Shown one piece after another: positions 12,370-23,400 of a stretch of DNA of 64,000 nucleotides. The position numbers and the translations under genes were made by a program. The number at the start of each line of letters is the position of its first letter. Positions within the stretch are counted from its first letter, which is position 1. Where the stretch lies: positions 431,607-495,606 of the forward strand of contig KE561209.1 in the NCBI GenBank assembly GCA_000442015.1, read 5' to 3'. Below the pieces are notes generated by a model. It worked only from the letters and a program-made list of their open reading frames with translations. It did not search any database and was not told where the DNA came from. The stretch is from Rozella allomycis CSF55. Its lineage: Eukaryota; Rozellomycota.

Positions 12370-12605
12370 TTCCTGGACTCCCCAAAGGTTCGTTTCAACA
12401 CCGATCGAGAGTTTTTAGAAATGCATGTCAGAGTTATCTTGAAAACATTACATAAAAGATCGACGCACTATTTGGGACCAGTATATGAGTAAAAACTGTC
12501 AGGACCCCCAAAAGGGAGTTTCAACAGAGCGTTTTTACAAATGATTGTCAGATTTATGTTAAAACCATCGCATAGGTCATCAACGCAGATACAAGAAACA
12601 CCTTT
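12370..12605 (+). repeat. two diverged tandem copies, period about 128
   Basis: The block 'ctccccaaaggttcgtttcaa ... gcatgtcagagttatcttgaaaac ... gatcgacgca' near 12377-12466 recurs near 12503-12590 as 'cccccaaaagggagtttcaa ... gattgtcagatttatgttaaaac ... tcatcaacgca'. It is a non-coding diverged tandem duplication. Confidence 0.55.
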
Positions 12606-12792
12606 CGGAACCCTAAAGTAAGAAATGTATGATATCGAGGAAGTCTTCGAATTGTGCAAAAAAGGTAATTCCTATGACTGAAGATGTCGAAACTGTTGCC
12701 GCCATGTGCCCAATTCCAAGGGTTGTGCCATGATACACATAATAGCTATCCTGACTACAGGCGTCATCTGTATGTTTTGTGTGGCTATGGCA

Positions 12793-12822
12793 TGAAATGA
12801 AATGAAATGAAATGAAATGAAA
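12793..12822 (+). repeat. TGAAA microsatellite, six units
   Basis: Six uninterrupted pentamers (tgaaa)6 precede atttatttaacg. About 20 bases later an assembly N (12845) is followed by a repeat of the sequence just upstream of the microsatellite (tgtggctatggcat), so this is an assembly join. Confidence 0.85.
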
Positions 12823-14422
12823 TTTATTTAACGAGGGGATTCCGNTGTGGCTATGGCATTCATGAGGGGGTCGGGCAGCTTGTCATAGTAAGACGGCAGG
12901 TGGCTCTAAAAGCATTTCCTCTAGCAAATCCCGTAAACGGGTGGCCTTAAATTTTAGTGAGCGATGTGATGATAAAACAAATTGAGCCCAGAGTGTGCGA
13001 ACTATTTTATTGCTTGGAGCCCACTAGCCAATGGAATGATTTTGGAATCTAATTTAAAACGTGTTATTGAACTTGATAAGGACAAAAACGACAAATTGTC
13101 ACGAACGATTTCGCCATCCGATTTGCTGTCGCAATTGTCAATACGAATTGATGTGGATTCCATTATCAAAGTCAAAAGTGCAGTCCTGTCGGCGTGTTGG
13201 AATCATGTCACATTATTGTTAAAAAATGAACAGAGTTGCGCATACTTAAAGCGGCTGACGACATGCGATCTGTAGCACACACACTAGACCATCCGAGTGG
13301 ACAATCTATTCGTAAATGTAATCACTGCCCACAATTATTTTGCATAACGACGATATGCGGATCTTTAAACCGCTTTTTAATACTGGCCGTCCATAATATG
13401 CCGTGGTACACATTGCAGCATATAATTCGCGTGATTGTGTTAGGTCGGTCAGAATCTCATGTCGTCGCCGGTAGGCAAAGATATCATCGATTGGTACCAA
13501 GATCCAAAACGGATGCTTATTGGGCTGCTACATAAAATTGAAGGTATTGCTCTCCTATCAATTTCAAACGAATCGTATGTCGCAATAACGGCCCATTGGA
13601 TATATGAATTATGTATTGCGTGGGATGAAGTATTCGGCCTGGGCGTTGCATTCGTTTCTTAACAATATCCTTGACTAATTCTGCATGTTAAACAGTATCG
13701 TGTCAAACTTCTTAATGGTTCTGTAGCTTGCTGCATATACCTTGCCTGGCACATATGTTAAACCTTATATTGTCACGGACGATCTTGCACAATATTAGTA
13801 CGACTTGTGTTTCGGGAGCCTGGTAATAGAAACTGTCGAAACAATGCGCGACAAATATATGACCTGAATGCGAAACATGCACTTATTGTTAAACTTCGAC
13901 GAATTGTTACCTGTATTCTGGCTCAGACCAAAAATGAGAATTTGGGGACGCACAAAAAAGGCTCGCAAAATATAAAGGCCCTGGGCAATTTGATTCTCTT
14001 GCAAAATAAGTAACAACTTTCATTTTAAGTCACTTCGGTTCAAGATGTCGACCCAATGAAATTTAACTAACATGATGATAACGAGTGCCATAAAAGCAAA
14101 ACTCGCAGTGTCGTCGGCGGATCGGATATTGAAAAAAAGGATACTTCATTGAAAATAGTCACTCTGACCCACGGCGAATGGATTTAACTCAAAACAGACT
14201 GTGGCGCGCAGTGGAAAATCAACGGCAATTATTTCTTTCGTGTTAATGTGGTGGACTAGGTTTAATACATTGACATGATGGCGATCACCACGACCAGTTG
14301 GGTGAATGATGTCAGTATCGTGTAACGTCATCATAGAGAGTGAACTGTAGAATGATTGCCAGACGACAAAAAGATAAGATGACTCCGCACGTTTTCATCG
14401 CTTGGTTTGGATGTAAGGATTT

Positions 14423-14629
14423 TTGACCGAATTTGTCCTTCGTCCGTCCGTCGTTATTCCTAAGGACAAACGGGACGTGATTAGGAACATTATTCTAGAC
14501 ATGGTGAATTTTTTGGACAAAACTAATAATGAATCTGTTTTTGAAACTTTATCAAATGTTGCTGCCCCATCAAATAAGAAAAGTCAAAGGGAACGCATGT
14601 TTGATCAAGTTTTAAAACCAACCAATTAG
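14423..14629 (+). mobile_element. possible hAT transposase fragment, upstream part
   Basis: A 68-codon stretch contains KDKRDVIRNIILDMVNFLDK and SNKKSQRERMFDQVLKP and ends in a stop. It lies just upstream, on the same strand, of the hAT-like C-terminal domain at 14959-15264 and may be part of the same transposase, separated by the inserted repeat at 14706-14905. On its own it has no diagnostic motif. Confidence 0.3.
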
Positions 14630-14705
14630 GACGATATACAAAGTACTGGCTGTGTGTTGAAGCTAAATATAAATAGCTAAGTGTAGAACTTCCTTATCGG
14701 GACCA

Positions 14706-14905
14706 ATGTTTTACTCTTTTATCTTACGATTTACTATCCAATTTATCAGGATTAAGATACTATAAGCGCATGGAGCGACATTTTTTTCGATTGAGAATGG
14801 ATTATCCTAACTATTTATTGATATCTCCTTAGAGTTTTATATGTTGGTCCTTTCTATAAATAGTATCCTTTCCATAATTAGTATCAGAATAGAGATCCAT
14901 GAATT
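14706..14905 (+). repeat. dispersed repeat, copy 2 (module inverted)
   Basis: Homologous to 384-600. From 14788 (cgattgagaatggattatcc) it is collinear with copy 1. The 75 bases before it (14706-14780) are the reverse complement of copy 1 positions 384-461, ending gcgcatggagcgacat. It separates two pieces of a probable hAT transposase. Confidence 0.6.
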
Positions 14906-14958
14906 ATGACTCCTCTCTTTGATAATTATTCTAAGAAGGGTGGGATGAGAATCCCTCT

Positions 14959-15264
14959 ATGAAATGTGGGATGAGAATCCCTGGTACGACATTTACAAAC
15001 TCTTGTCCATTCTTCAGTAGCCTTTTTACTATATCAAAACACTGTGACATATACGACGAGGAGTTGAAGTATTATCTGCGATTGGACCGTGCTAGTATTT
15101 ATGCTAAAAATTTGGATGCCTTGACCTGGTGGAAGGAGCATGGGGAACAGTATCCACCAGTTTGTTGTAAATTATATACAGTAATGGCTGATGCGATAAT
15201 AACATGCGTAAATTTTGACATAAAAATGAAGCAAATAGTTCCGACGCCAGCACCTAGGTCCTAG
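14959..15264 (+). mobile_element. hAT-family transposase C-terminal dimerisation fragment
   Basis: The translation has YDEELKYYLRLDRASIY, then LDALTWWKEHGEQYPPV. This matches the hAT C-terminal dimerisation signature 'ExxxYL...D.L.WWk.....yP.L'. The following A...laIp part is not conserved. The rest of the transposase is missing or scattered (14423-14629 may belong). It is a DNA transposon remnant without recognised terminal inverted repeats. Confidence 0.6.
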
Positions 15265-15657
15265 ACCATGGTATAATCTGCGGGCTGGGTCGCCGGACAA
15301 GATTTTGAAAGTTGAAATTGAATGGGGTGGGTCCAAATTGCAGGTCTTGAAAATCCGACCCATGCAGGGCTCTGCCCAGAGGTATCTAGTGGAAGTGAAA
15401 CTGGTCATGTATCTGGATCGCTCCTCAGTCTTAGACATAAACAGACACAATAGTACTACTAAACTACTACTGACTAGTCATGAACACTTTTTATTTCATT
15501 TTCGGGACGAAACATTAGAAATTCCAAGAGGTAAACAGCTACACCCGGCTTTCCTAAGAAGTCTTTACTTGTTATATATCCCTTCTTTTTGCTGTCCAGA
15601 GCATCGAAGGACTCACCCTACCTTTACTCACAGGGATTTTCCATACGATTATTGACT
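15265..15657. other. transition from transposon remnants to host genes
   Basis: A 116-codon open stretch (15305-15655, +) shows no recognisable motif. Immediately to its right, on the other strand, is the truncated end of the PP2A B''-like gene, so the boundary of the foreign sequence lies near 15655. Confidence 0.4.
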
Positions 15658-16872
15658 TCAAAGTATCGACTGTAGTTCTATCCTAAATTGGCCTATAAAA
15701 GTAATCAAGACCTTTAGGAAAGAAATGCATGTGATCTCATCTACTCTGTCTTGATTCAATATATCGAAGCATGCAAAAAGATATTGAAGGGAATATCGGT
15801 TTTCTGGATTCTTGACACAAAAATAGAGAATTAAGAAGTCCATGAATGCCTTTAAGTAATTTTAATAATAAATTACCATTCCATTATTTTTTCCATATTT
15901 TTTAGCGATCAATGCATCGATAAATTTAGGATTCCATTGTCTTTCTCCTATCATATTTATACGTGAATAAGGTATCACTTGGCTAGTGCTGTTATCTTTA
16001 ATTTCTTCAAAATAATCTTTACAAAAACATTTCAATTTTTACCCCATAAATCTAGTGCTCTTTCGTAACAAAATGGATGTTGACTGAATTCATCCATTGT
16101 TTGAATATCATTATCCCGTACTTGTCCAAGCCAAGTGAGTTGATTGGATTTTAAGAGATCCGCGATGTTGAATTCTTTTTTCCCATTTTTACAGTTTTTA
16201 CTGTCATTCCTTGAAGGCACACCAAAAATGAAATTTGTAACAATGAAAGGAACATATACCTCTTGTATTAGAAAGTCTGATAAATTTCTTTCAATGTAAT
16301 TTATCTCTTTAGACACACTGAGTACATATTCAGAAAGATCTTCAATTGATAAACAAAATTGCCTTTGAGTAGGTCCCATCCTTTGCGAAGAAAAGCTCAG
16401 GAGCTCAACGAATAATCGGGCAATAGATACTAATAATAAAATGCGAAGAACATTGTTTACTTTGATTCATGAAATAGTTTTCAGACTTTTCTGAGTTAAT
16501 GTTGCCTCCATGCTCGAGTAACTCAAATGTTCTGTCGTCCAAATAAGTAGCGAAGAAATCTGGAACTAACTCCATTGTTGACACTTTTTCTTTCACCGAT
16601 AGCCGCTTTGACGGAATGTGATTTCATATTACCTTCGGAACGCCAACTTCTTTTAAAATTTTTAGCATCGCAGACAATTTTGCGTCACTAAAGTTTTTCT
16701 TTACAAGCTTTTTAGCCTCTGATAGTATCGTAATATCTAAATGGTTTGATTTGGCCCATTGTTTTATGAATGTATAATCTGGGTCGGAAAAAATCACTTT
16801 CAAATTTTGGTGATTAGAATCTGCCTTTAGGCGTCTTTTCCAAGCGCTTTGAGAGCTACTATTTTCACACAT
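15658..16872 (-). CDS. PP2A B''-type regulatory subunit (PPP2R3C/TON2-like), 3' end lost
   Basis: Five exons joined by introns of 27, 31, 26 and 27 nt give 367 residues starting MCENSSSQSAWKRRLKAD. The C-terminal third contains AFMDFLILYFCVKNPENRYS followed by LQYLFACFDILNQDRVDE. This parallels the B'' family block 'YKTYLDFVLALENRKEPAALQYIFKLLDIENKGYL' in PPP2R3C, and the upstream part aligns in order with weaker similarity. B'' subunits direct PP2A to cytoskeletal or centrosomal substrates and have EF-hand folds. Homologues run about 90 residues further; here the frame ends shortly after FLKVL at the edge of the transposon region, so the gene looks 3'-truncated. The start is the first ATG and faces the divergent Atos-like gene 149 bases away. 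Confidence 0.6.
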
Positions 16873-17021
16873 ATCAACTGAAAGATGTTTATAAAATGGT
16901 AAATACCAATCAAAATAATTGCCATAACTATTGCAATCAAGTTATCTTGCAGAAATTTTAAAAATAGATCAAAAGGACTGAAAGATGTAACCTTACCCCT
17001 GTTGTTACTAATATCAACTCA

Positions 17022-18723
17022 ATGGAAACGGCGAAAAGAGATCTAGTTTTGGGTTTATGCGAAGTTATTTCTCGATGTAGAAATATTAAAAATTCTCCTA
17101 TAAACGAAATTGAATATTCCAGTGTTATTTACTTGGACATTCAGTCATCACGAAACGGTCCTTTACTTGAAAGAACAGTTGTTTCATTTAAAAGGTAACA
17201 GATATTATATCATATTAAAAGAAATTTGAAGTCAATTGATGAAGTATGTCGCTTTATTGCAGAATATGAAGATGTAATTAAGGCATTGCCTTTGGCAAAA
17301 CAGGACAACTGGGATTTGGCTCTAAAGTAATCAACATAATCTACTATAAGAATTAGTGCCTATGATCCAAATGTTAAAAATCCTATTGCTACAAAATTTG
17401 ACCTCCATTCAGAGTTGCAAACTGTAAAGATTGTGAGGGATGATTATCAAGTTTCTATCGTTTATGACGTTCTTAGAGTAATAAAATTAGTTATTAGTAA
17501 TCAGAAAAGAAATGTTAGTGTATTTAATGAGAATGTCAGGTCCTCGTCTCCAGTTCCTTCGGATGTTGAAAAGAAAAAGGTGTCGTATATACTTATCAGA
17601 AAACAAAAATTAAAATCAAATTATGCGAACGGGCCATTTACTCGAATTGTTGAAAAGAAATTGACCATTAGCGAAAATAGTTCAGAAAAGTGCTTTTTTA
17701 CTACAGCTTCTGATGATGATTCAGACAGTGATAATGAAATGGATTTCGCAAGCATAAGCGAATATAAAATTACATCACCGTTATCCAGTTGCCCTTCACA
17801 TCCTTGGTTGAATATACCTAGAAATAATCGAAGAAATGACCTGGAAAAAATGAAGTATCCTTTTGAAAGTGCTACAAGGTTTGTGGGGTCCTTTGAGCAA
17901 TCCTTGATATCAGGGAGAATGGCAATGTCTCCATCGAAACCCATCATGTTCACAATGCAATTGTCCGTTCATAGTCAAAAAATATCTAGTTATAGCAGAT
18001 ATACATTTGAATTTCCTGCATATTTTTATTGTCATGACGACTTTATTTCTCCATATGTTGGTCTAGTAAATCTTGAAAAAGAAATACAAATGGGACCTAT
18101 TAATGGATGCTATAGAATTCCGCCAAAGGGTCAACTGCAAATAGTTATTAAATCTCCAACTGGCGGAATAATCAAAGTATTTTTAATTCCCTATGATTTT
18201 AAAGACATAAATGATTTTTCGAAAATATCGCTACGTCAAAAAACTTTCACACGGATCAATGGGTCAGAATATATCCGTTATGCCGTCCATTTAAATTTCA
18301 TCAAAGGAAACAAAGGGAGATACTTCTTGCACAAGAATATTCGCATAATATTTAGCAACCGTCAAACTGACGAATCGCTACATTCGTCAACTACCCTTTC
18401 AGATATTTATCCTATTAAGAAGCCATTAGTTTCAACTGTTGAAAAGTATTTTTTCAAAAGAATGGCTAAATTCAATGAAAATTCCGATTTTGAGTACGTC
18501 GCTTTTTCAAAATCTAGGTACAGCCCACTTTCTTCTATTTATCGCTAGTTCAAAAGATCGTCTGATTTCAAGATGCCGATCTTGTCCCCTTCTTATTGGT
18601 CATACCTTTAAAGAAGATTTAAGTATAACAGAAGGTTATTTTCTAAGAAGAATAGTTTCAACGCAAGATGTTATGACATACAAAGCGAATGAGGAACTTC
18701 TCATGTCTGAAGTCGGACAATAA
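17022..18723 (+). CDS. Atos/FAM214 family protein (DUF4210)
   Basis: Four exons (introns 27, 30 and 31 nt) encode 537 residues starting METAKRDLVLGLCEVISRC. An N-terminal SSRNGPLLERTVVSF segment resembles the 'LLERW' block of Atos proteins. The core contains VGSFEQSLISGRM, YCHDDFISPYVGLVNLEKE, GCYRIPPKGQLQIVIKSPT, GIIKVFLIPYDFKDIN, SEYIRYAVHLNF and NIRIIFSNR, which is the conserved DUF4210 order. The family contains putative transcription or chromatin regulators (Drosophila atossa, fission yeast meiotic chromosome segregation proteins); the molecular role is poorly known. A Ser/Asp-rich stretch (DDDSDSDNEMD) lies between the two parts. Its last codons overlap the end of a convergent small gene by 23 bases. 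Confidence 0.8.
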
Positions 18724-19135
18724 AGTCATTTAACATGCATTTCATAACTTTCCATTGTAAAGATGATCCAGATTTATTTATGAATTTACTGTTTTTGTTG
18801 GTGGAACTCCATTCATGGTATTCATGAAGTTCTAAAGAAGAATGTGTCCATAAGAAATGCATTAAGATCAATACAACTTTACTGTGAAACTTCATTAATT
18901 TTTTTTAAATATATACAATTAAGTCAATAATCGTATTTATTAAGGATGAGGGATCCACATCGTCAAAGTCACCAAGGAGAATGAGAAAGTTGATGTACAA
19001 GAAATCCTCCACTAATTTTAAGTGGGCTTCTGACAGTGAGGCTGTGTCCTTGGAATAAGGATTCTCGCAGGAAGAGAGGTATCTTAGTTGAAATTGCCAA
19101 TTGGTAACTAAATCCAGAGTCCCAGACTCAATTTT
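18701..19135 (-). CDS. hypothetical protein, multi-exon, 5' end unresolved
   Basis: Two exons joined by a 27-nt intron (gtatat...gaag) give about 135 residues. The first part starts at a typical acceptor: KIESGTLDLVTNWQFQLRY, then LSSCENPYSKDTASLSEAH and LILLGDFDDVDPSSLINTII. The second exon reads FHSKVVLILMHFLWTHSSLE and ends NDFIVRLQT. A further 27-nt intron-like sequence (19136-19162) precedes the first part, so a short 5' exon probably exists, but no ATG is obvious before the carrier gene's stop at 19219. I do not recognise the family. Regular codon use and the exact 27-nt introns argue for a real gene. Its stop lies inside the coding end of the Atos-like gene. Confidence 0.5.
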
Positions 19136-19218
19136 CTAAATTGACAGCGTTTATAGTTTTACGAGGACTTAACGCAGAAATTGAACGAAAAAAATAGTTA
19201 CATTGAAAAAAATATATG

Positions 19219-20404
19219 TTAAGTATTCTTTATACATATTTCTTTCAGTGCTTCATATCCGATAAATGCAACAGAAGACCCTGGCACTGACACATAAATT
19301 CTCGGTTTAGCCCCCTTGTACATGCCCCTAATACCCTCCTTTCTGTATATTTCACCTATCATATTGAAGAAGCCCTTTTTTAAACTATTTCTGTCTTTTA
19401 GACTATCATATTGTAACAATTGAATTCTGGTTCGGGCAACGTCTAAAGGATTAGTTCTAAATTATGTCCGTATCTATTCTTTACACTAAAACAGCACATG
19501 TACCAGCCATTGCCCCGCTTATTAATGGATTAAAGTATCGAGAGATAGATGGGCTGTCGGCGATAGGCCACCCCGTTTTATTCTGCAAAAAATGCCACCC
19601 GCTGTACAAAGATTTTTTGAATAATTCATAAGATGCCCACCATACAGCTGAACCGGGTCCAAATGCGATGAAGTATGGAATGTATCCCCGGTAAAACCCT
19701 TTCCAGCCCTCAGTCAGGTAAATGTCTTTTATAACCTCTTTATGAATAATTAGAGTATAATACCTCTAGTATTTGCATACGTCTTAAAGTTTTGACCCAA
19801 CTCTTTGGTAACTTGCAATTTTTGGCTTATTATATCTGAAGGCACATAACAAAATGCAGAGGTTGCCTCTGCCAAAAGTCCCGCGGCAGAGTTTGATGCG
19901 AAATCTTTTTGAAGAATCTTAGTATTTATACCGATTGCATGGTTGTTTAAGCACGATGATATTTGACTTTTCTTAATTTTATCTGACAAAGTTTGGTTTA
20001 ATATCTCATAGGCTACATAATACAAAGATTGTCCTGGAAATGAGCCGATCGCTAATTAACATACTTTTGAAGCTTTACAAGCAGATATATAGCCCCCATA
20101 AAGGCCTAGTTGGTTGAAAACAAAGTTGTTACCTCGTAGTCCTTCCCTTTTCCCAATGTTATATAGCATTCTATGTAGTTTTTGATCTTTGTATACATCA
20201 AACTTGATAAGTATGATTGCTATTAAGTACTTTGTCCGCTTGCAACCTTGTCCTAAGCACTTCGGCCGGGTAGAATAAAGTGTTAATGGAAAATACAAAT
20301 ACGGAACCATAGTAAGTGTAAAGAGATGTGTCCATATCTTTCCATGTAATTGATTTTTGAGATACGATGTTGTGTGGATCTTTAAGCCCGTCAACTTTAG
20401 ACAT
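19219..20404 (-). CDS. SLC25A44-like mitochondrial carrier
   Basis: Six exons (introns 28, 27, 27, 26 and 28 nt) encode 349 residues. Three carrier repeats are visible. The first has ITWKDMDTSLYTYYGSVFVF and the signature YPAEVLRTRLQ; the ITWKDMD start is typical of the SLC25A44 group (branched-chain amino acid transport into mitochondria). The second has VPSDIISQKLQVTKE and EGWKGFYRGYIPYFIAFGPG then SAVWWASYELFKKS. The third has NPLDVARTRIQLLQYDS and EGIRGMYKGAKPRIYVSVPG then SSVAFIGYE. Each P-x-D/E-x-x-R/K signature is present in some form. Substrate assignment is by subfamily resemblance only. Confidence 0.85.
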
Positions 20405-20460
20405 TAGCAAGGAAACAAGCTATTATTAGAAACTTTTTCAAAATAATTTATTGTCGGAAT

Positions 20461-23400
20461 TTAACTTTGCAATTTTATGTCCTGTAGGGCATTCTCTATT
20501 TCCCGTTTTGAAAGTGCAAATCCCGGTCTAGGAGGCATTTTCTCATTTTTGATTTGTTCTTTTATTATATGCTAATTTCATTTATTTGAAAGATTTACAT
20601 TAATAGACTTTTGTAAACCGACGATCAGCATTAAGAAAGGTTCGGGATCTTTGGCTGAAGGCGAAAAGTACCTTATTCCATCCATGAGCAATTTATAGAC
20701 TTTTTGCCATCTTTGCCTTAGAGAAGCGGTGAAATTTTTATTATCCGATATAAAATTCTTAATTATGAGGATATTATCTACTTACTGATACGTAAGAGTG
20801 GCTTGAGGCTTCGGTGGTAACGCAATTCATTTCAGATGCAAATTGATTTATTGTTGCCGACAGGGTTGGAAAGTGAACTATGATAACTTTTAAATATATT
20901 TACTTTTTAAGCACTTTTCGAAACAATTAATTTCTGTGATTAATTCTAAAATATCAGGGTTTTGCTGTACCAAATAATGTAAAAGCGTTGGAATTTGAGA
21001 ATTTCCAGTTTTGACTTCTTTGAGCTTATTTAAATCGTTTAATTTGAATCCAAAGGCGCTTCCTCTGAGGGTGGAGCCATTCAAGTAATTTCCAACTGCG
21101 AGAACCAATTCAAGGAATTTCTTAAAGTTATCGAAATTGGAAATTTCATTAGCCACAATTCTAACTGCTTCAATTTGAACTTGAATTTCTTGTTTTTCAG
21201 TGTTGAATTTTCTAATGTAGAGGATTGATTTGATTTTGTTTGACATATTGGGGATGATTTTAACTGCATGAATGAACCTCTCTGCGACGTCTAGATGGGA
21301 TGCATCGCCTTCAAAGCAATTTAGCAAATCTATTTCTTCTTCAGTTGGTACGCAATTGAGTAAACTGTGTAATTGATCGTTTGTTAGTTTCTTGTCATAG
21401 TCCATGTTTATGAGAATGTTGCTAATTTCTTCAAAGCTGAACTTTATTCGTGAAATCATTATAGCTTTTTAAATGGAATCATGATTATTACCGATATTTT
21501 TACTTCTTGTTGGTTGAAGAAGAGATATGAGTTTCTTTTGGCAAGGCTCTGTTGGTTTATTTATTTCTTTCTTTGAATTATCTGAAGATGTAGATTCAGT
21601 GTTATTTTTAGCAAACAAGTCTTCAATGAAATTTTGGTCTAGTTTGATATTTAGATCGTCAATGTCTTCCCATACAGTACCTTTAATGTCGTTGAAGGGA
21701 ATCTTATTCCAATAGAGTGGCTAATTGAATTAAATAACGAGAGTTACTTTTAAAGGTTTGCTTGGTTTTACGGTAGGTTTAGTGACAATATTCATTGGAG
21801 GTGGTGGTGGAGGAGAGAAAGAAGAAGAGGCTTGATTTGAACCAGGAAGAGGAGGAGGTAATGGGATATTTTCCATATTTTTTCCTGGTAATAGCGGAGG
21901 AGGTGGTGGTGGTGGTTGTAGAACGCTTTGCACTGGCAGTGGAGGTGGTGGAGGCACAGTGATTTGAACCTGATCTAATGAAGGAGAATTGGATGTAATT
22001 TTAATTGCTGAACATGAAGGATCAATTTTTAATTCTTTTTCGAGAGAATGAATTAAATCTGACCATTTTTCATTTGATAAAGAAGGATGTAGAGATAATT
22101 CATTGATGATTGAAGTTGCCATTTTTAAGTGAGTTGGAACGTCCTTTTTAAGATTGAGAATATTTATGATAGCCAAGCCCATTTCATTTAATAAAGTTGA
22201 AGAATTTGATTGAATTATTTTCCAGGGAGAAGATTGTTTCATTTGATTTTGATCTGATAGTTTCTTGTTGAGAAAGATTGAATAAATGTCATCTATAGAT
22301 TGGAATTGATCAGCATAAATCTGAACAATATTTTCAAAATTTAGATTGTTTAAGATTTGATAAAATTGAAATCTTTCTTCAATTTCTGGATTTAAGACTA
22401 CTAAGCCACAAACTAAACGAATTAAATTAATTAAAGATTCTTCTCTTATTTCATTTGAAATTTCATGGACAAGCATTCTAAATCCAGTTTTCTTTAAATT
22501 AAAATAAATATTGAAATAATTTAACGTTGTGTTGTAATCATGGCATAACATTGAATAAACTAGTTGTGTAGAGAATGTTAAATGTTCATTAATGTACAAG
22601 AGAGACACACTTGCTCTGATTACAGAATTTTTAATGATTGGCGACATTTCTTCTAAATAATCATGGACTGTCAAACTAAGAAAAATACGTAGAATTAAAT
22701 CTGTGACATCTAATCTTTGTTTTTTTTCTACAATATAGACAAGGGTTAATAATATATCAGATTCTAAAAATACATTCATCCAAGCATCATCAGCCACTCT
22801 AACAATTTCCATTAAATACAAAATATATTTTCTTAAATTCTTTTCACTATTTATCAATCATCAATAAAATTACTGAATAGAAAGTTTTTGAAGCCAATAT
22901 GATGGTGGCTTCAATATTTTACGTAGCAGAAATTTATTTGAAAATCTTTCATATCGACTTTCAAAATTTTCATTTAAACTACTAGAAGATTTATTTTCTG
23001 ATAATGATAATTTGCTTGATAAATCTATTTCTTCCAAAATATCTCCATCTGATATCAAAATTTCATTTTCTTTCATCTTTTGAATAAACTTTTCATATCC
23101 CAATGAATGAGACTGAATTATTTGCCATTTCAATTGTGTCGACATCATCTTGGCCTTTTCCATGTTCACATTAAATGGTCTAATCAACTCTTCAAATTGT
23201 GAATTAATCTCAGAAAGTGAAACTTGAATGTCTTGCTCTACAACACTCTTCCTCTTAAACATGTTCTTCAACGCTTTATTTAAATTTATTATATTATTTA
23301 CAGAATTGATACTTGGCTATCCTTGATCTTCCTTGGATATAGAATATCGTCCTCTTGTCATGCTTCTCTGCCCTCTTCTTAAATGAAAGTGGCCTATCAG

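Larger units (their letters stand above)
10658..14422. other. degenerate region without recognised genes
   Basis: Only short open stretches occur here. The most protein-like is 11095-11277 (+), containing KAWAEKLKNRANKIS and FDFEVAEDL; others are 11251-11466 (+), 11962-12231 (-) and 13459-13662 (+). None shows a motif I can assign. Base composition is less AT-biased than the host genes to the right, and codon patterns look decayed. The likeliest content is old transposon sequence. Confidence 0.5.
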
